DNA of 14,107 nt from Larix sibirica. Its lineage: Eukaryota > Streptophyta > Pinopsida > Pinales > Pinaceae. Shown piece by piece: positions 1 through 8,204 of this stretch (positions within the stretch are counted from its first letter, which is position 1; each line of letters begins with the position of its first letter). The notes under the pieces are model-generated. The model did no database searches, was not told the DNA's origin, and was given only the letters and a program-made list of their open reading frames with translations. The stretch is taken from NCBI GenBank assembly GCA_004151065.3, contig NWUY0304751403.1, positions 1-14,107 on the forward strand, written 5' to 3'. Position numbers and translations under genes: made by a program.

Positions 1-723
1 TGCATGCATGAGGAAAAACACCCTGGAAGGTCTGCATGCATCCACCAATGGATTCATGCCACTGAGTAGAGTGCATCTCATCCTCTACTCCATCCTGATG
101 CCTATATTGTTGATGTACCTCCATGCAAAGCATCTAAATCATGGAGGACATCCCTAGATACCACCACTATCTCCAACAGTTTTCCCTAGTTTGGCATTGG
201 ATCTCCAAGTTTGCCCTAGATTAGTTTTTCACAATGAACCCTAGAGGTTGTTGTGGGACACACTAGTTTAGAGACAAGGAGAAATTTACTCCAAGAGGGA
301 GGCTGGTCACCTCTCCTCTAGGCCTAGAGTTTAGGGTTTCATCCAATAAAACCCTTGTTTTATCAATTTACTTGCATTTCATATGTAAATATTGCATTTT
401 CATGTTAATTTAGGGCTAATTTTAGGACTGCAATTTCATGTCTAAAACCCTAAAAAATTTCCAAAAAACTTCCAATTTTTTGGTCTCCCTAAAATTTCGG
501 CCCTCTCCCCTACAATTTCGGCCTGCCTATCTACTCCTAAAAAACCCTAGGTCGAAATTTGTGGAAGCCCTAAAAACCTAAAAACAATTAAAATTCTAAA
601 AACCCTAAAAATAAACCCTAATTCTACCCTTATTCCTCCCTAACAGCCCTAGGGCTCTCCTTTTCCACCCTCGACCTCCTTGTTGAAGCCCTCAACCTTG
701 CTTTTGCAGCCCCCCTCCTTGCC
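1..723. other. Non-coding repeat-like DNA with scattered CCCTAAA motifs
   Basis: No credible protein frame is visible on either strand. From about 320 to 660 the plant telomere-like heptamer CCCTAAA and its complement recur as single, dispersed copies, mixed with A-runs and two copies of an AATTTCGGCC motif near 495 and 515. Such C-rich and A-rich stretches are common in untranslated leaders of plant LTR elements and in gene 5' regions. A purine-rich run (AAGAGGGAGG) near 292-301 resembles a polypurine tract, but no LTR could be tied to it. The origin is unassigned. Confidence 0.3.
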
Positions 724-774
724 TTGTTTGCTATCGAATATCGATTCTAACGCTTGGTGATAATGTGATATATG
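724..774 (+). repeat. 51-bp dispersed direct repeat, copy 1
   Basis: This segment matches 1089-1139 at 49 of 51 positions. Sequence on either side of the two copies does not align, so it is an isolated duplicated block and not part of a longer tandem repeat. Both differences are C here and T in the other copy, and both C's lie in CpG dinucleotides (TATCGAT and TAACGC). Confidence 0.85.
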
Positions 775-1088
775 GGTTAGTAAAAGGTTGGCCAAAGACA
801 AAGTTACATTTATAATAAAATCACTAAAACACTGTGTAGAAGAGGTTAACATAAAGGGCTGTGTTTTATATTATTTGCATGCTACAGGAACCTAAGTTAC
901 TATAAATTGGTTGTGAACAATGGAAGCAATTCAGTACTTATACTTATGATAAACTGCCTTGAGATGTGTTATAAATACCGCTGTTTGGAGGTCACTGCTG
1001 TCATACTGATTTATGATTTAGTTTGTGATATAAGCTACATGTTGATACACTACTGGTATAGCCATATTCATCTCTATAAGTACATTTA
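775..1088. other. Unassigned spacer between the 51-bp repeats
   Basis: This 314-bp AT-rich interval lies between the two repeat copies. Short frames occur here, but none shows a recognisable motif, and I see no terminal inverted repeats or target-site duplication that would make the interval a defined insertion. Confidence 0.3.
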
Positions 1089-1139
1089 TTGTTTGCTATC
1101 GAATATTGATTCTAATGCTTGGTGATAATGTGATATATG
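1089..1139 (+). repeat. 51-bp dispersed direct repeat, copy 2
   Basis: Second copy of the block at 724-774, in the same orientation and 365 bp downstream start to start. The two mismatches are TG here against CG in copy 1, the pattern expected if methylated CpG sites decayed in this copy. Confidence 0.85.
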
Positions 1140-1869
1140 CTAAAACTTGTAACCACAACATTTGCAAAGCTAACTTATAACTAATGATATACACTTGAAC
1201 ATAGTTTATCTTGTCAAACCATTGCCTAGTTGAAATTATGCTTGATATGTCTTCTCCATTCTCTATTGACTCCATAAAGGCACTGATCTTTGCATGAGAT
1301 TGTGGAAGGTATTTGGTGTGAATCTTGACATGCACGCACATAAGGGCTTCCCCCTTGGAGGTCAAGACACTCCGAAGAAGTTAAGGATTTGTGATCGAAG
1401 TGACATTGGGTCACGAGTATGTGCATGTGCTTACTGGGCACTAGCCCTACTAGTTTGCTCGGTAACAGACATCATAGTCCGTAGGAGTCAAGTGTTCACT
1501 AGATTGGCAGGTCAGGGTATTGGCAGGAGATAGTCTGCTGAAATACGAGTGTAGTGTGCGGCTATGGCGATTGGATGAAGAGATGTCATTCATGTTCAAG
1601 AACCAAGCTGGCAGTGGACCGTTAACACGTGCAAAAGAGATAACCTTCATGTCCTTGGAATGAGGTGAACCATGAACAGGGGTGTCCTAAGAAGCATGTA
1701 ACCCATTCTTCTTTGTCGTTGAAGTGAGTAAAGCAATGTCTGAGGCAGGGAGAGTACTAGGTTTTTAACTCGGTGTTTGAAGGGGCACTTCCCTGCTGAA
1801 GTGTTAAACATATGGAGGAGGCTGCTGCCAAGTTGAGAGGAATGAACACTCGAATAGAACAAAGAGTTC
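1140..1869. other. Unrecognised, higher-GC block
   Basis: The base composition from about 1300 to 1860 is visibly richer in G and C than its surroundings. A stop-free plus-strand frame runs from 1478 to 1663 (61 codons) with coding-like residue composition around RLWRLDEEMSF and AGSGPLTRAKEITF, but I cannot match it to a family. On the minus strand this block lies directly downstream of the gypsy remnant at 1870-2560, where pre-RT sequence would be expected, yet no RT or linker motif was found. It could be a separate insertion, an organelle-derived insertion or decayed retroelement DNA. Confidence 0.3.
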
Positions 1870-2560
1870 CCTATTTGTAGAGATTGACTTGCTTAATAGC
1901 TTGTTGTGCAGACTGAGTGTAAGAAGAGCTCAGCTGGTAGCTCTTACGTTCCTTGTGAAGCCTGCAGCTGTTGTAATAACCATCATACTATGCCCTTCGG
2001 TCAAACTGGTAGAGGTTTCCAAGAATCATGTCACAACAATCCAAGGATGTAACATCACAGTCCACTGTATCAATGAAAAGTCTCAATGGAAAAAGTGACA
2101 ACACTCATGGTGAGGTGTTGATGAACCTGCTTAAACCATTCAAGATGATATGGTTGTGAATGTGGTGTGGTAGGGAGCCGGTGTGACTCAGCTAACTGTC
2201 AAGAAACCAAGTTCTTTTGGCTGCCATTGCCCATGATCAATTGTCCAAATTTTCACTCAATTTGGAAATTGTGAGTGAAGGGAGCTTCTTTCTTGTAGTC
2301 AATACAATCTTTGTCCATCAGGGCCAGCAACAGGTGAGAGGAGCCAAGATCGTGGAAATCAGGCTCTTAATGTTGTTCCTTAATGTTAGGTTCTTCAATT
2401 CCCTGTTGAAGATCAGCAAGGATAACTTTGACATTTTTGTCCTGCAAGGTATAATATTCATCATCATAGTGGCCACACCACACATATGATAAGAACAGTA
2501 TTTCTTCTTCCCTTGGCTGATGGGATTGGTTGTCTCTTGATTGAAACAAAAAAAATTGAA
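1870..2560 (-). pseudogene. Ty3/gypsy remnant: gag zinc knuckle and aspartic protease
   Basis: Read on the minus strand, this is a decayed gag-pol fragment of a plant Ty3/gypsy LTR retrotransposon. At about 2505-2455 there is a knuckle-like block. KYCSYH precedes a frame slip and is followed by GHYDDEYYTLQDK, resembling the YCxxH..GHxxxxCxxL pattern of plant gypsy gag, with the last cysteine read as tyrosine. Near 2236-2205 the reading GNGSQKNLVS fits the protease active-site loop, where families usually have D-S/T/N-G-(A/S). From 2076 to about 1877 a frame reads FIDTVDCDVTSLDCCDMILG and then YQFDRRA, the C-terminal protease segment in which the LDxCDxxLG block is typical. It contains one internal stop. 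Several stops and at least two frameshifts make it non-functional. No RT, RNase H, integrase or LTR of this copy is recognisable. The protease differs clearly from that at 5953-6530, so this is a different lineage. Confidence 0.72.
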
Positions 2561-3889
2561 AGAGAAAAGGAAGGACCCTTTGTCTAATAGGGGTTGTGAA
2601 GACTACTTAGCAGCCTATGGAGCATTAAGCAACTTAGTTTCAATCTTGGGAGCAATTTGAAAGGCACAATCCAATGAAGAAGTTGGGAAGAGTTCTAGCT
2701 CTATTGAATGTGCTGATGTGAAGAAGCAAACCAGAGATAAACTTAATGCAAAAGGTACCTTCAATATCCCTTACCTCAAGTTTGATGGACAATTGAAGAC
2801 CTCAATGAATTGTTAGATGCTCTATCCAAAGATCTCCCTGATTTGCAACAACCTCAACATTACATCCTTGTACGTAATGGGTAAAACCTCCTACAAACAA
2901 TAGCCTTGAAGTCATCCCAAATGTCGATCAAAGGTCGGTTTGTGGTTGTGAGGTGTGTGTCTACCACAAGGTGAGGACTTGCTCTACATATGTGTCTCGG
3001 TTACAAGGATCTTCTGAACAGTTAGAAGAGTAGACTAAGGCTAGATATAGGACTCCAAACTACAAAGCCAGGAATCACACTTGTCCCGACTCCCGATTCA
3101 AAGCTCCATCAAACATGGGAATAGAGATTTGGGAGTACAACTTAAAGGACTACTAAACAATGGGGATACTCGTAGGTATATCCTGATGTACTAGTTTGTG
3201 GTTGTTGTTGGATGGATTGTTACATGGACTACTATAGGGTTTGTGGTCGCCAGCGACTAGAACATGGTAAATATATCTTACATAACTTTGGCCTGAAACT
3301 TGTTGTACTGTTGTCATTGTCCAACAAGTTGGTTTATCAAGAGTTGGCTCTTTTAATGTCGTTGCTATCGCATTTTCTCTGATAGGAGTTCAGTGAGGGT
3401 GGAGTCTTGAAGGTCATCAGTCTTTGTAAGAGTGATGGGAGCCATGATGCAGTTCAAAACGACTATCTGTGTTGATTTTAAATCAAAAAGTAGCAAACCA
3501 CACGTTGCAGTGTTGGCATGGACCCCACAAGTATCATGAGTATAATCCATGATATCATAAGTCTGATCTGCAGGACAGATTTCTATCCAAAATCTAACGA
3601 AACAAGTGTGCCAGAAGTCACAGACTCTCATAGCAGTACAAATCACAAACTGACAAAAACAATGATTACAAAAAAAATGCAAATTTTTTGTGTAATAATG
3701 TGGAAATGCCTAAATTTTGAGAGATAAATCCAAGCAATAATGGGTTGGCTGTGTGCTGAAGGGCCTAGAATCAAGATAGGAGGGTGTCGGTGCACTTATA
3801 AGTTACTCAAACTACTTGAAGTTGATAGCTCAAGGAAAATTCTAGGTGGGAAGAATCCCGAGGCTAGAATTGCAGAACTCTGATATTTA
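2561..3889. other. No recognisable gene
   Basis: Frames on both strands are short and interrupted. A plus-strand stretch around 2790-2880 reads TIEDLNELLDALSKDLPDLQ without a stop but has no known motif. The minus strand upstream of the gypsy zinc knuckle should carry gag capsid sequence if that element were complete, and I do not see it. From about 3700 the sequence probably belongs to the internal part of the minus-strand Copia-like element whose primer-binding site is at 3890-3902, but no coding remnant of it was found. Confidence 0.3.
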
Positions 3890-3902
3890 GGCTTCGATAC
3901 CA
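3890..3902 (-). promoter_or_regulatory. LTR-retrotransposon primer-binding site (initiator tRNA-Met type)
   Basis: On the minus strand this reads TGGTATCGAAGCC. Plant Copia elements prime reverse transcription with initiator tRNA-Met through TGGTATCAGAGC, so this copy agrees at TGGTATC and then carries a one-base shift or substitution. Immediately upstream on the same strand, after two spacer bases, comes a CA dinucleotide at 3905-3906, the expected LTR 3' end. This places an LTR at higher coordinates and the element interior at lower coordinates. Confidence 0.6.
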
Positions 3903-3904
3903 AT

Positions 3905-4245
3905 TGATATCAGCACAATAAAAAAAATGCAAAATACTCACATAGAAGGAAGGACACCAAAGTGCAAGTATGCAAGCATATGAAGAGATTGCCAAACTGT
4001 ACACATGTGTACACTATATTGTGTTATGTATTTATCTAAGTACAAAATTCTTAAAAAGCAATCATATTTGACCAAGTCTCCTAGAGTTACAATTATAGAA
4101 TACATATTTAGGTAAGTTATCATCCTTGACCAAGTCACATATGAAATGTTTACAGTGAGGTAGGTAAACTACAAAACATAAAGTACAAAAGGAATAAAAT
4201 ACATATTCAGATGAAATACACTAGGAACTAGGGACAAAGTCTCAT
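3905..4245 (-). mobile_element. Probable Copia-like 5' LTR (minus strand)
   Basis: This region lies directly upstream of the minus-strand primer-binding site, separated by two bases, as an LTR should. The inner end is TG on the plus strand (CA on the minus strand). The outer end is not fixed; a CA occurs near 4243-4247, giving about 340 bp, a common size for plant Copia LTRs. Two copies of TTGACCAAGTC occur at 4068-4078 and 4125-4135 and could be U3 repeats. A partner LTR was not found in the window, so the outer boundary is inference. Confidence 0.45.
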
Positions 4246-4419
4246 CACAGTCCCAGGAACATCCCCCGATCTCATGAGGGATGCTCGAGCATACAAGGCT
4301 AGACATCTCCCGAAAACAAAAAAGATTAATATATTGGCCCCACTACAATTTCAAAAGGCCCCACAAGTTTCCAAAGCCCTCAATAGTAACCTAACATTTG
4401 AAAGTGAGGGCAAAAGTCT

Positions 4420-4876
4420 GTGCTTTCTGGAAAAATCGATCTGGAGGCCTCTCTCGACCTTGTCTTCTCTCCCAGGGCTCGCACTCGGGAAGTTACTGCT
4501 GGGGAACTTGAGGAAATCAGTGGAAAGATTACAAAGCTGCAGAAGCATATGGAGGGTAACGTGGAACTCAGAGCTGAGAAGTGCAAATCTGAAGATCCTA
4601 CTGCAGCTGGCAAGAATGGTTTCTCTAAACAGGGTTGATTCAGGTTCAGGATAGACATATTTTTGATAGCTTTGTCTTTACAAATACTTTTTAAGCGCTG
4701 TAACTAATAGAATAGGTTGCTAAGACTTGAACTACCAACTTATGTACTTCTCTTGCTTGCTTTTATTTGGGCAATTTGTCAGACACTATAGATATCATAG
4801 GACAAGCATTTTGCTATGTAACCATTCTCCTTTTTAAAAAAAAAATCAATATATAACTGTTTCTGTTAAAAAAAAA
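4420..4876 (+). pseudogene. C-terminal coding fragment with 3'UTR and A-runs (possible retrocopy)
   Basis: An open frame from 4420 to 4638 ends in a natural-looking C-terminus. It is hydrophilic and charged, including SPRARTREVTAGELEEISGK and TKLQKHMEGNVELRAEK, consistent with a helical or coiled-coil tail. The stop is followed by about 200 bp of T-rich sequence resembling a plant 3' untranslated region, then A-runs at 4836-4845 and 4868-4876. No upstream exon, promoter or credible start is visible, because the frame fades into unrelated sequence before about 4400. The simplest reading is a 5'-truncated processed copy of a cellular mRNA. The alternative is the last exon of a gene whose other exons lie beyond the window or far upstream, which is possible in conifers with very long introns. 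I do not recognise the protein family. Confidence 0.35.
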
Positions 4877-5029
4877 GAGTCCAAAAATTCTAAAAATGGT
4901 ATTAAAAAATAAATGAATTATATTAAGTATATATAATCAAAGTATTTATTATTATAATAAGTGAAAAATTAAAAAACAAAAATGATACCACATATATAAT
5001 AAATGTATGCTTTGTTATAATAAAAGAAG

Positions 5030-5345
5030 AAAAAGAATTGTCATACTCCTTTAGGAGTGAGGTTATCTCAGATACAATTTGTTCGTCCCAGTAGTATCAT
5101 ATAGCCACCATTTTTTTGTTATCTTCAATACCAATATTAACTCTTTGTAATTTTAGGGGTTGCGTATAGAGGGCCCTGGTTTCTTATGGTTTCATCTGTT
5201 GTACTTCCCAGGATCCATCAGATTCCTTGAAGGTTAAATGCCGCAAGTGTTCTAAATCATCTGGATCTAAATTCTCTTTTTCTACCTTTGCGCAACAGAG
5301 AGGTGATTCCATTTTTAGGATCACAAAGGTCATACCTGGAATTTC
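5030..5345 (-). pseudogene. Pre-RT linker of the gypsy polyprotein, truncated before RT
   Basis: From about 5141 the minus strand reads VNIGIEDNKKMVAI, a stop, then YYWDEQIVSEITSLLKEYDN. This corresponds to the 'INIGTEE..K...IGDYWDE......LL.EY.DLF' block that sits just before the reverse transcriptase palm in this gypsy group. The stop replaces the glycine of the usual GDYWDE. Upstream, ENLDPDDLEHLRHLTFKESD is open but less conserved. After KEYDNSF homology ends at about 5030 and no RT motif follows in any frame. Confidence 0.7.
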
Positions 5346-5349
5346 TTAG

Positions 5350-5600
5350 TGTGTCGGACGAATATATGAGCTTCCTACATTATGCAATTGGTTAGTAAAT
5401 AGTACTTGAATTTTTGTTAATGCTTCTATTACTGAATCGTTAGTTCCGGAGAATGAAAAGTCTTGGAAAATTTTTGCATGTATCTTTTTCCAGCACGATG
5501 TTTTCTATCTTGCTTCTTTGTGTAGGTACCAAGCCTTAGGAATAGGTCCTAACTCATGGAAGAACTAGTGGACCCAAATTTTTGGCTACAATCCGTCCAT
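5350..5600 (-). pseudogene. Gag capsid segment, C-terminal part, with stops and a frameshift
   Basis: Minus-strand reading gives ELGPIPKAWYLHKEAR near 5555-5510, matching the capsid motif in which a conserved leucine and proline precede a W-Y pair. One stop lies upstream in VH*FFH and one follows after EAR. After a shift the frame reads FFQDFSFSGTNDSVIEALTK, equivalent to the usual 'F..tFsF.....s.deAl..i' segment, and closes near 5365. It lies between the first gag-like segment and the pre-RT linker, so it forms part of the same decayed polyprotein. Confidence 0.6.
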
Positions 5601-5618
5601 CTCCCACTGATGTTTACA

Positions 5619-5922
5619 CTAATCAATGCGAGCATAAGGATTTGTTTGGCATGTGTAAATTTTTGCCACTTTATTGGCATGCTTGGAAGGCTTAAACATG
5701 ATCATTAATGCTAGTTGGGTGGTACTCCAATCAGGGAGATCATATTTGTGTGTCACACCATCTTGCAAGAGTTCCTCTAAGTGTTGTATCCAAGATGTCC
5801 ATTCGATATTCTTCCGTAATGCAAGAATCCATTTTCTGAAGGAATCCATCTAAGTCATTGATGGCATCATATATCGGTGAATATTTCACTTCTACCCCAA
5901 TCCATCGAACTGAAGTTATCAT
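5619..5922 (-). pseudogene. Gag-like capsid segment, frameshifted
   Basis: Two overlapping minus-strand frames together give a capsid-like segment. The first (5922-5740) contains YDAINDLDGFL, then EEYRMDILDTTLRGTLARWC, the pattern of an N-terminal capsid helix region ending in an A-R/x-W motif. The second continues with DWSTTQLALMIMF and ends at 5619. The shift lies around 5755-5740. Gypsy capsids typically read '..L.G.A..WW......W..F...F', which supports the assignment. The segment follows the protease at 5953 by about 30 bp on the same strand. Confidence 0.6.
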
Positions 5923-5952
5923 TTCATAGTGTTGAGAAGAGATTTCATGTCC

Positions 5953-6530
5953 TTAGTTTTTTCCAATTATCCCATGCTTCCTTAGAAACATTGTCACTAT
6001 GTGATCCTCTGTTGTTGGGCTCACATAGTCTTCCCTTTTTCTTGTTGTCAATGGGTATATATTATCTAGGACATCTCTTTCCATGTTTACATTTACTGGC
6101 TCAGTGTATTGTGTTCTCTGGAGTGGGTCCATAGTTTGCGTAACCTTCATACCATCATCTTCAAAGGTCATTATTATGTTCTTCAAATCAACCACTGCAT
6201 AGTTTTCATATGCCCAATCTATGCCCAACAACGCTGGATAGGGATTATTCCCACCCATGATCTCAATTAATTCAAAATCAATGTAGCTTTTTACAGCTAT
6301 TAAATCAACTTCGATATTCTCCAGTCGATCAATTGGGAAAATGCGGTATTGGTTCGTTGGCCTCAACTAAATTGGGGAGTAGACAATGGAGGGACAATCC
6401 ATTGCTTCCCAAGACCTCTTTGGGAGTATATTCACATCAAACCCTAGATCTAGCATCATGTTCTTGATATCATATCCATTTAGCAATGTTAGTGTCAAAT
6501 TTTGGGTAAGATTTAACAACAGAATTAACG
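5953..6530 (-). pseudogene. Retroelement aspartic protease, one nonsense mutation
   Basis: A single reading frame spans the domain, broken by one TAG at 6367-6369 at a position where related sequences, as I recall them, carry glutamine; CAG to TAG is one transition. The active-site segment MLDLGFDVNILPKRSW lies around 6456-6410. Plant relatives show LDLGSDVN, so the S-to-F change lies next to the catalytic aspartate. The flap and C-terminal part follow, with FELIEI and the strongly conserved NPYPALLGIDWA near 6245-6210. A tail with YTEPV and EDYVSPT precedes the terminal stop at 5953. The start is not defined, because sequence before about 6510 reads as the neighbouring zinc-finger gene in another frame. 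Confidence 0.8.
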
Positions 6531-7306
6531 GAATTGGGGGAACTGTCGGGAGATATGGGAGGAGAATCAAAGGGTGACAAGGGTAGAGAAAAAGGTGGCA
6601 TAGAATAAGAATGGACGACCAAAGTAGAAATCGTGGATGAAAGCTGTGATTCCTTCACCTTCGCCTTTGCCTTGCATAGATAATTCAAGTTCCCATGCAG
6701 TGAAGCATTTTCGTCAAAACCATCCTATCCCAAAGCCCCTTCGAGCAACACTATTGCAAAGACCGCATAACACAAAGGTGATCCATTATAGGAACCTCTA
6801 ACAACATTCCTCATCAGAAAATAATTGATGTTACCAAAATTGGGCATAGCATGAGCCTAAGCCTACGATGCTCTAGGAAAAAGGCGCAATTGCTCCATTG
6901 TATGCATAAAGAAATAGATGTGCCTTCTACAATTATGTTCGTATTTGCAAGGATACATGTGATAATGCACGACATGGAGCCAACATTCAAAGAACTTGTG
7001 AGCATAGTCATAAGCATATCCATTCCCACAACTTCCTTTTCTGAAATCAAAACATCCAGTGCCAGAGTAATGAAAATGCCTAGCATCTGTGTGTTGAGAT
7101 TTTTTTCTGAGATTGGTGAACATGTACTTGGTCTAGTCATCAGACTAGTTGTGCATGCATCGATGCACTTTGAACTCATACATTCAAAATTCGTTGCACA
7201 ACACATCCACGTCCACCGCAGGCCAAGAAGCTTCTTCTTAATTGTTAGAGGGCAAGAATTTGTGTAGAGAAGAAATTCCATCCAGGGATTCAATTAGTTC
7301 CCTGAA
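6500..7306 (-). pseudogene. RR-TZF type tandem CCCH zinc-finger protein pseudogene
   Basis: One minus-strand frame, without frameshift, carries the hallmarks of plant arginine-rich tandem CCCH zinc-finger proteins. These are RNA-binding regulators found in cytoplasmic granules and linked to hormone and stress responses. In order it shows SLHKFLPSN (family LQRYLPSN), then MYEFKVHRC (family MYEFKVRRC), then HYSGTGCFDFRKGSC, AHKFFECWLH and HTMEQLRLFP, and finally a proline-serine tail with LSPFDSPPISPDS and SVNSVV. Finger spacing is fully kept: C-x7-C-x5-Y-x3-H-x16-C-x5-C-x4-Y-x3-H at about 7054-6902. In both fingers the third zinc ligand is tyrosine instead of cysteine, so zinc binding is lost. 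Stops interrupt the frame at 7238, 7184, 7145, 7133, 6863, 6857 and 6725. Such genes are usually intronless, so lack of introns does not prove a retrocopy. The N-terminus before 7306 is not resolved. Confidence 0.85.
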
Positions 7307-8051
7307 CTTACCAAAAAATCCTCAAACTCCATCGCAGTGGTGGTAACGTCGAATTCGACAACGAGGACATTGCACCAAAGGAGAGGCTCTCATTGAAGAG
7401 CTTCTTGACTGAAGCGGAATCTTTTCTATATCTTGATTTCTCAGAATTTGGGGAAGTCTCGAAGAATAAATTCAATCTTTGCAAGTATTCAATGTTTTTT
7501 GGGGAAAACTCAGGGGTCTCGGCATAGAGGAATTTTAGCGGGTCCTGAGCCTCGAACACACAACTTACAAGACAACAATGGTTTCCAAATATTTCTCAGT
7601 TGATGTCTCCTGCTTGTCTCCTTTCGGGACATTCTCGACCGCAGTGGGAATTTGTGACTGCAGTGATCTAGGAAAAGGATTTTCAAATGATTTCAGGATA
7701 GTTTCACTGTGGATATTAAGCATGCTTTTTGGAATGGATCTCCCGTGATCTATTATTTTTAATATTTATCCAAATTCATCACAATGCAACCTTAAAATCA
7801 CCACGAAAAGGCCAAATAAGGTCTTTATATGATGATTGGTCAGGAGGCAATTAATACAACTAAAAAATTAGGCTAAATTGTTTTGAAAACTGTGTTGATA
7901 TTAACACAATTAGCTAACCGATTTCTATAGAACTTACTGCTCTTGACATATGGTAAAAAGAGATCAATCAAAGATTCAAAAAATAATTTTGATTTTTTTT
8001 TTAAACACAAACGACAAAATAAATCACCTAAAGGAAGACATTCTTAAGAGA
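7307..8051. other. Unrecognised; possible 5' flank of the zinc-finger pseudogene, then AT-rich DNA
   Basis: A minus-strand open frame from 7559 to 7308 (83 codons) lies just upstream of the zinc-finger frame but in a different phase and has no known motif. It may be the decayed N-terminus or 5' untranslated region of that gene. From about 7740 the DNA becomes strongly AT-rich with homopolymer runs and no signal. Confidence 0.3.
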
Positions 8052-8139
8052 ATTACCTAGAATAACAAAATATTGGAGAAATAAAAGATCAAATAATTAC
8101 CTAAAATAACAAAAGATTGGAGAAATAAAAGATCGAATG
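8052..8139 (+). repeat. 44-bp tandem duplication
   Basis: Units 8052-8095 and 8096-8139 match closely, both containing ATTGGAGAAATAAAAGATC, with four mismatches. It lies just beyond the 3' end of the Penelope-like element. Confidence 0.85.
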
Positions 8140-8204
8140 AAAGGACTAGAGTAAAAAAGATATAAATTAAAATATAAGTAAGTTTAAAGAGGATTAAATA
8201 ATGA

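Larger units (their letters stand above)
5030..6530 (-). mobile_element. Ty3/gypsy retrotransposon remnant, protease-gag-linker order
   Basis: About 1.5 kb of a minus-strand gypsy polyprotein is readable across several frames. In transcription order it has an aspartic protease, a gag-like capsid segment, a second capsid segment and the conserved linker that precedes reverse transcriptase. The reading stops near 5030, exactly where the RT domain should begin, and gives way to AT-rich DNA (4877-5030). At the other end it abuts the zinc-finger pseudogene at 6500-7306. No LTR, primer-binding site or polypurine tract of this element is seen. I recall plant database proteins of the same odd order, with protease before gag-like sequence, so the order itself is probably ancestral to the family and not a local rearrangement. 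Confidence 0.75.

Noticed and set aside
320-620. CCCTAAA motifs as an interstitial telomere
   Set aside because: They are single, dispersed copies separated by unrelated sequence and never in tandem, so they do not form a telomeric array.
907-1125. Plus-strand 72-codon frame
   Set aside because: AT-rich, hydrophobic and cysteine/tyrosine-rich as expected by chance; it runs into the 51-bp repeat and has no motif.
2217-2489. Plus-strand 90-codon frame
   Set aside because: It is antisense to the gypsy zinc knuckle and protease on the minus strand.
4274-4654. Plus-strand 126-codon frame overlapping the retrocopy candidate
   Set aside because: The frame at 4420-4638 has a more protein-like charged composition; the longer one reads as its shadow and extends into unrelated upstream sequence.
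6851-7267. Long plus-strand open frame of 138 codons
   Set aside because: It lies antisense to the zinc-finger pseudogene, whose motifs and spacing are unmistakable; the plus frame has no motif of its own.
6814-7293. Minus-strand open frame of 159 codons
   Set aside because: It is the longest frame in the window but overlaps the zinc-finger gene in another phase and has no recognisable domain; the shorter interrupted frame is the real ancestral one.
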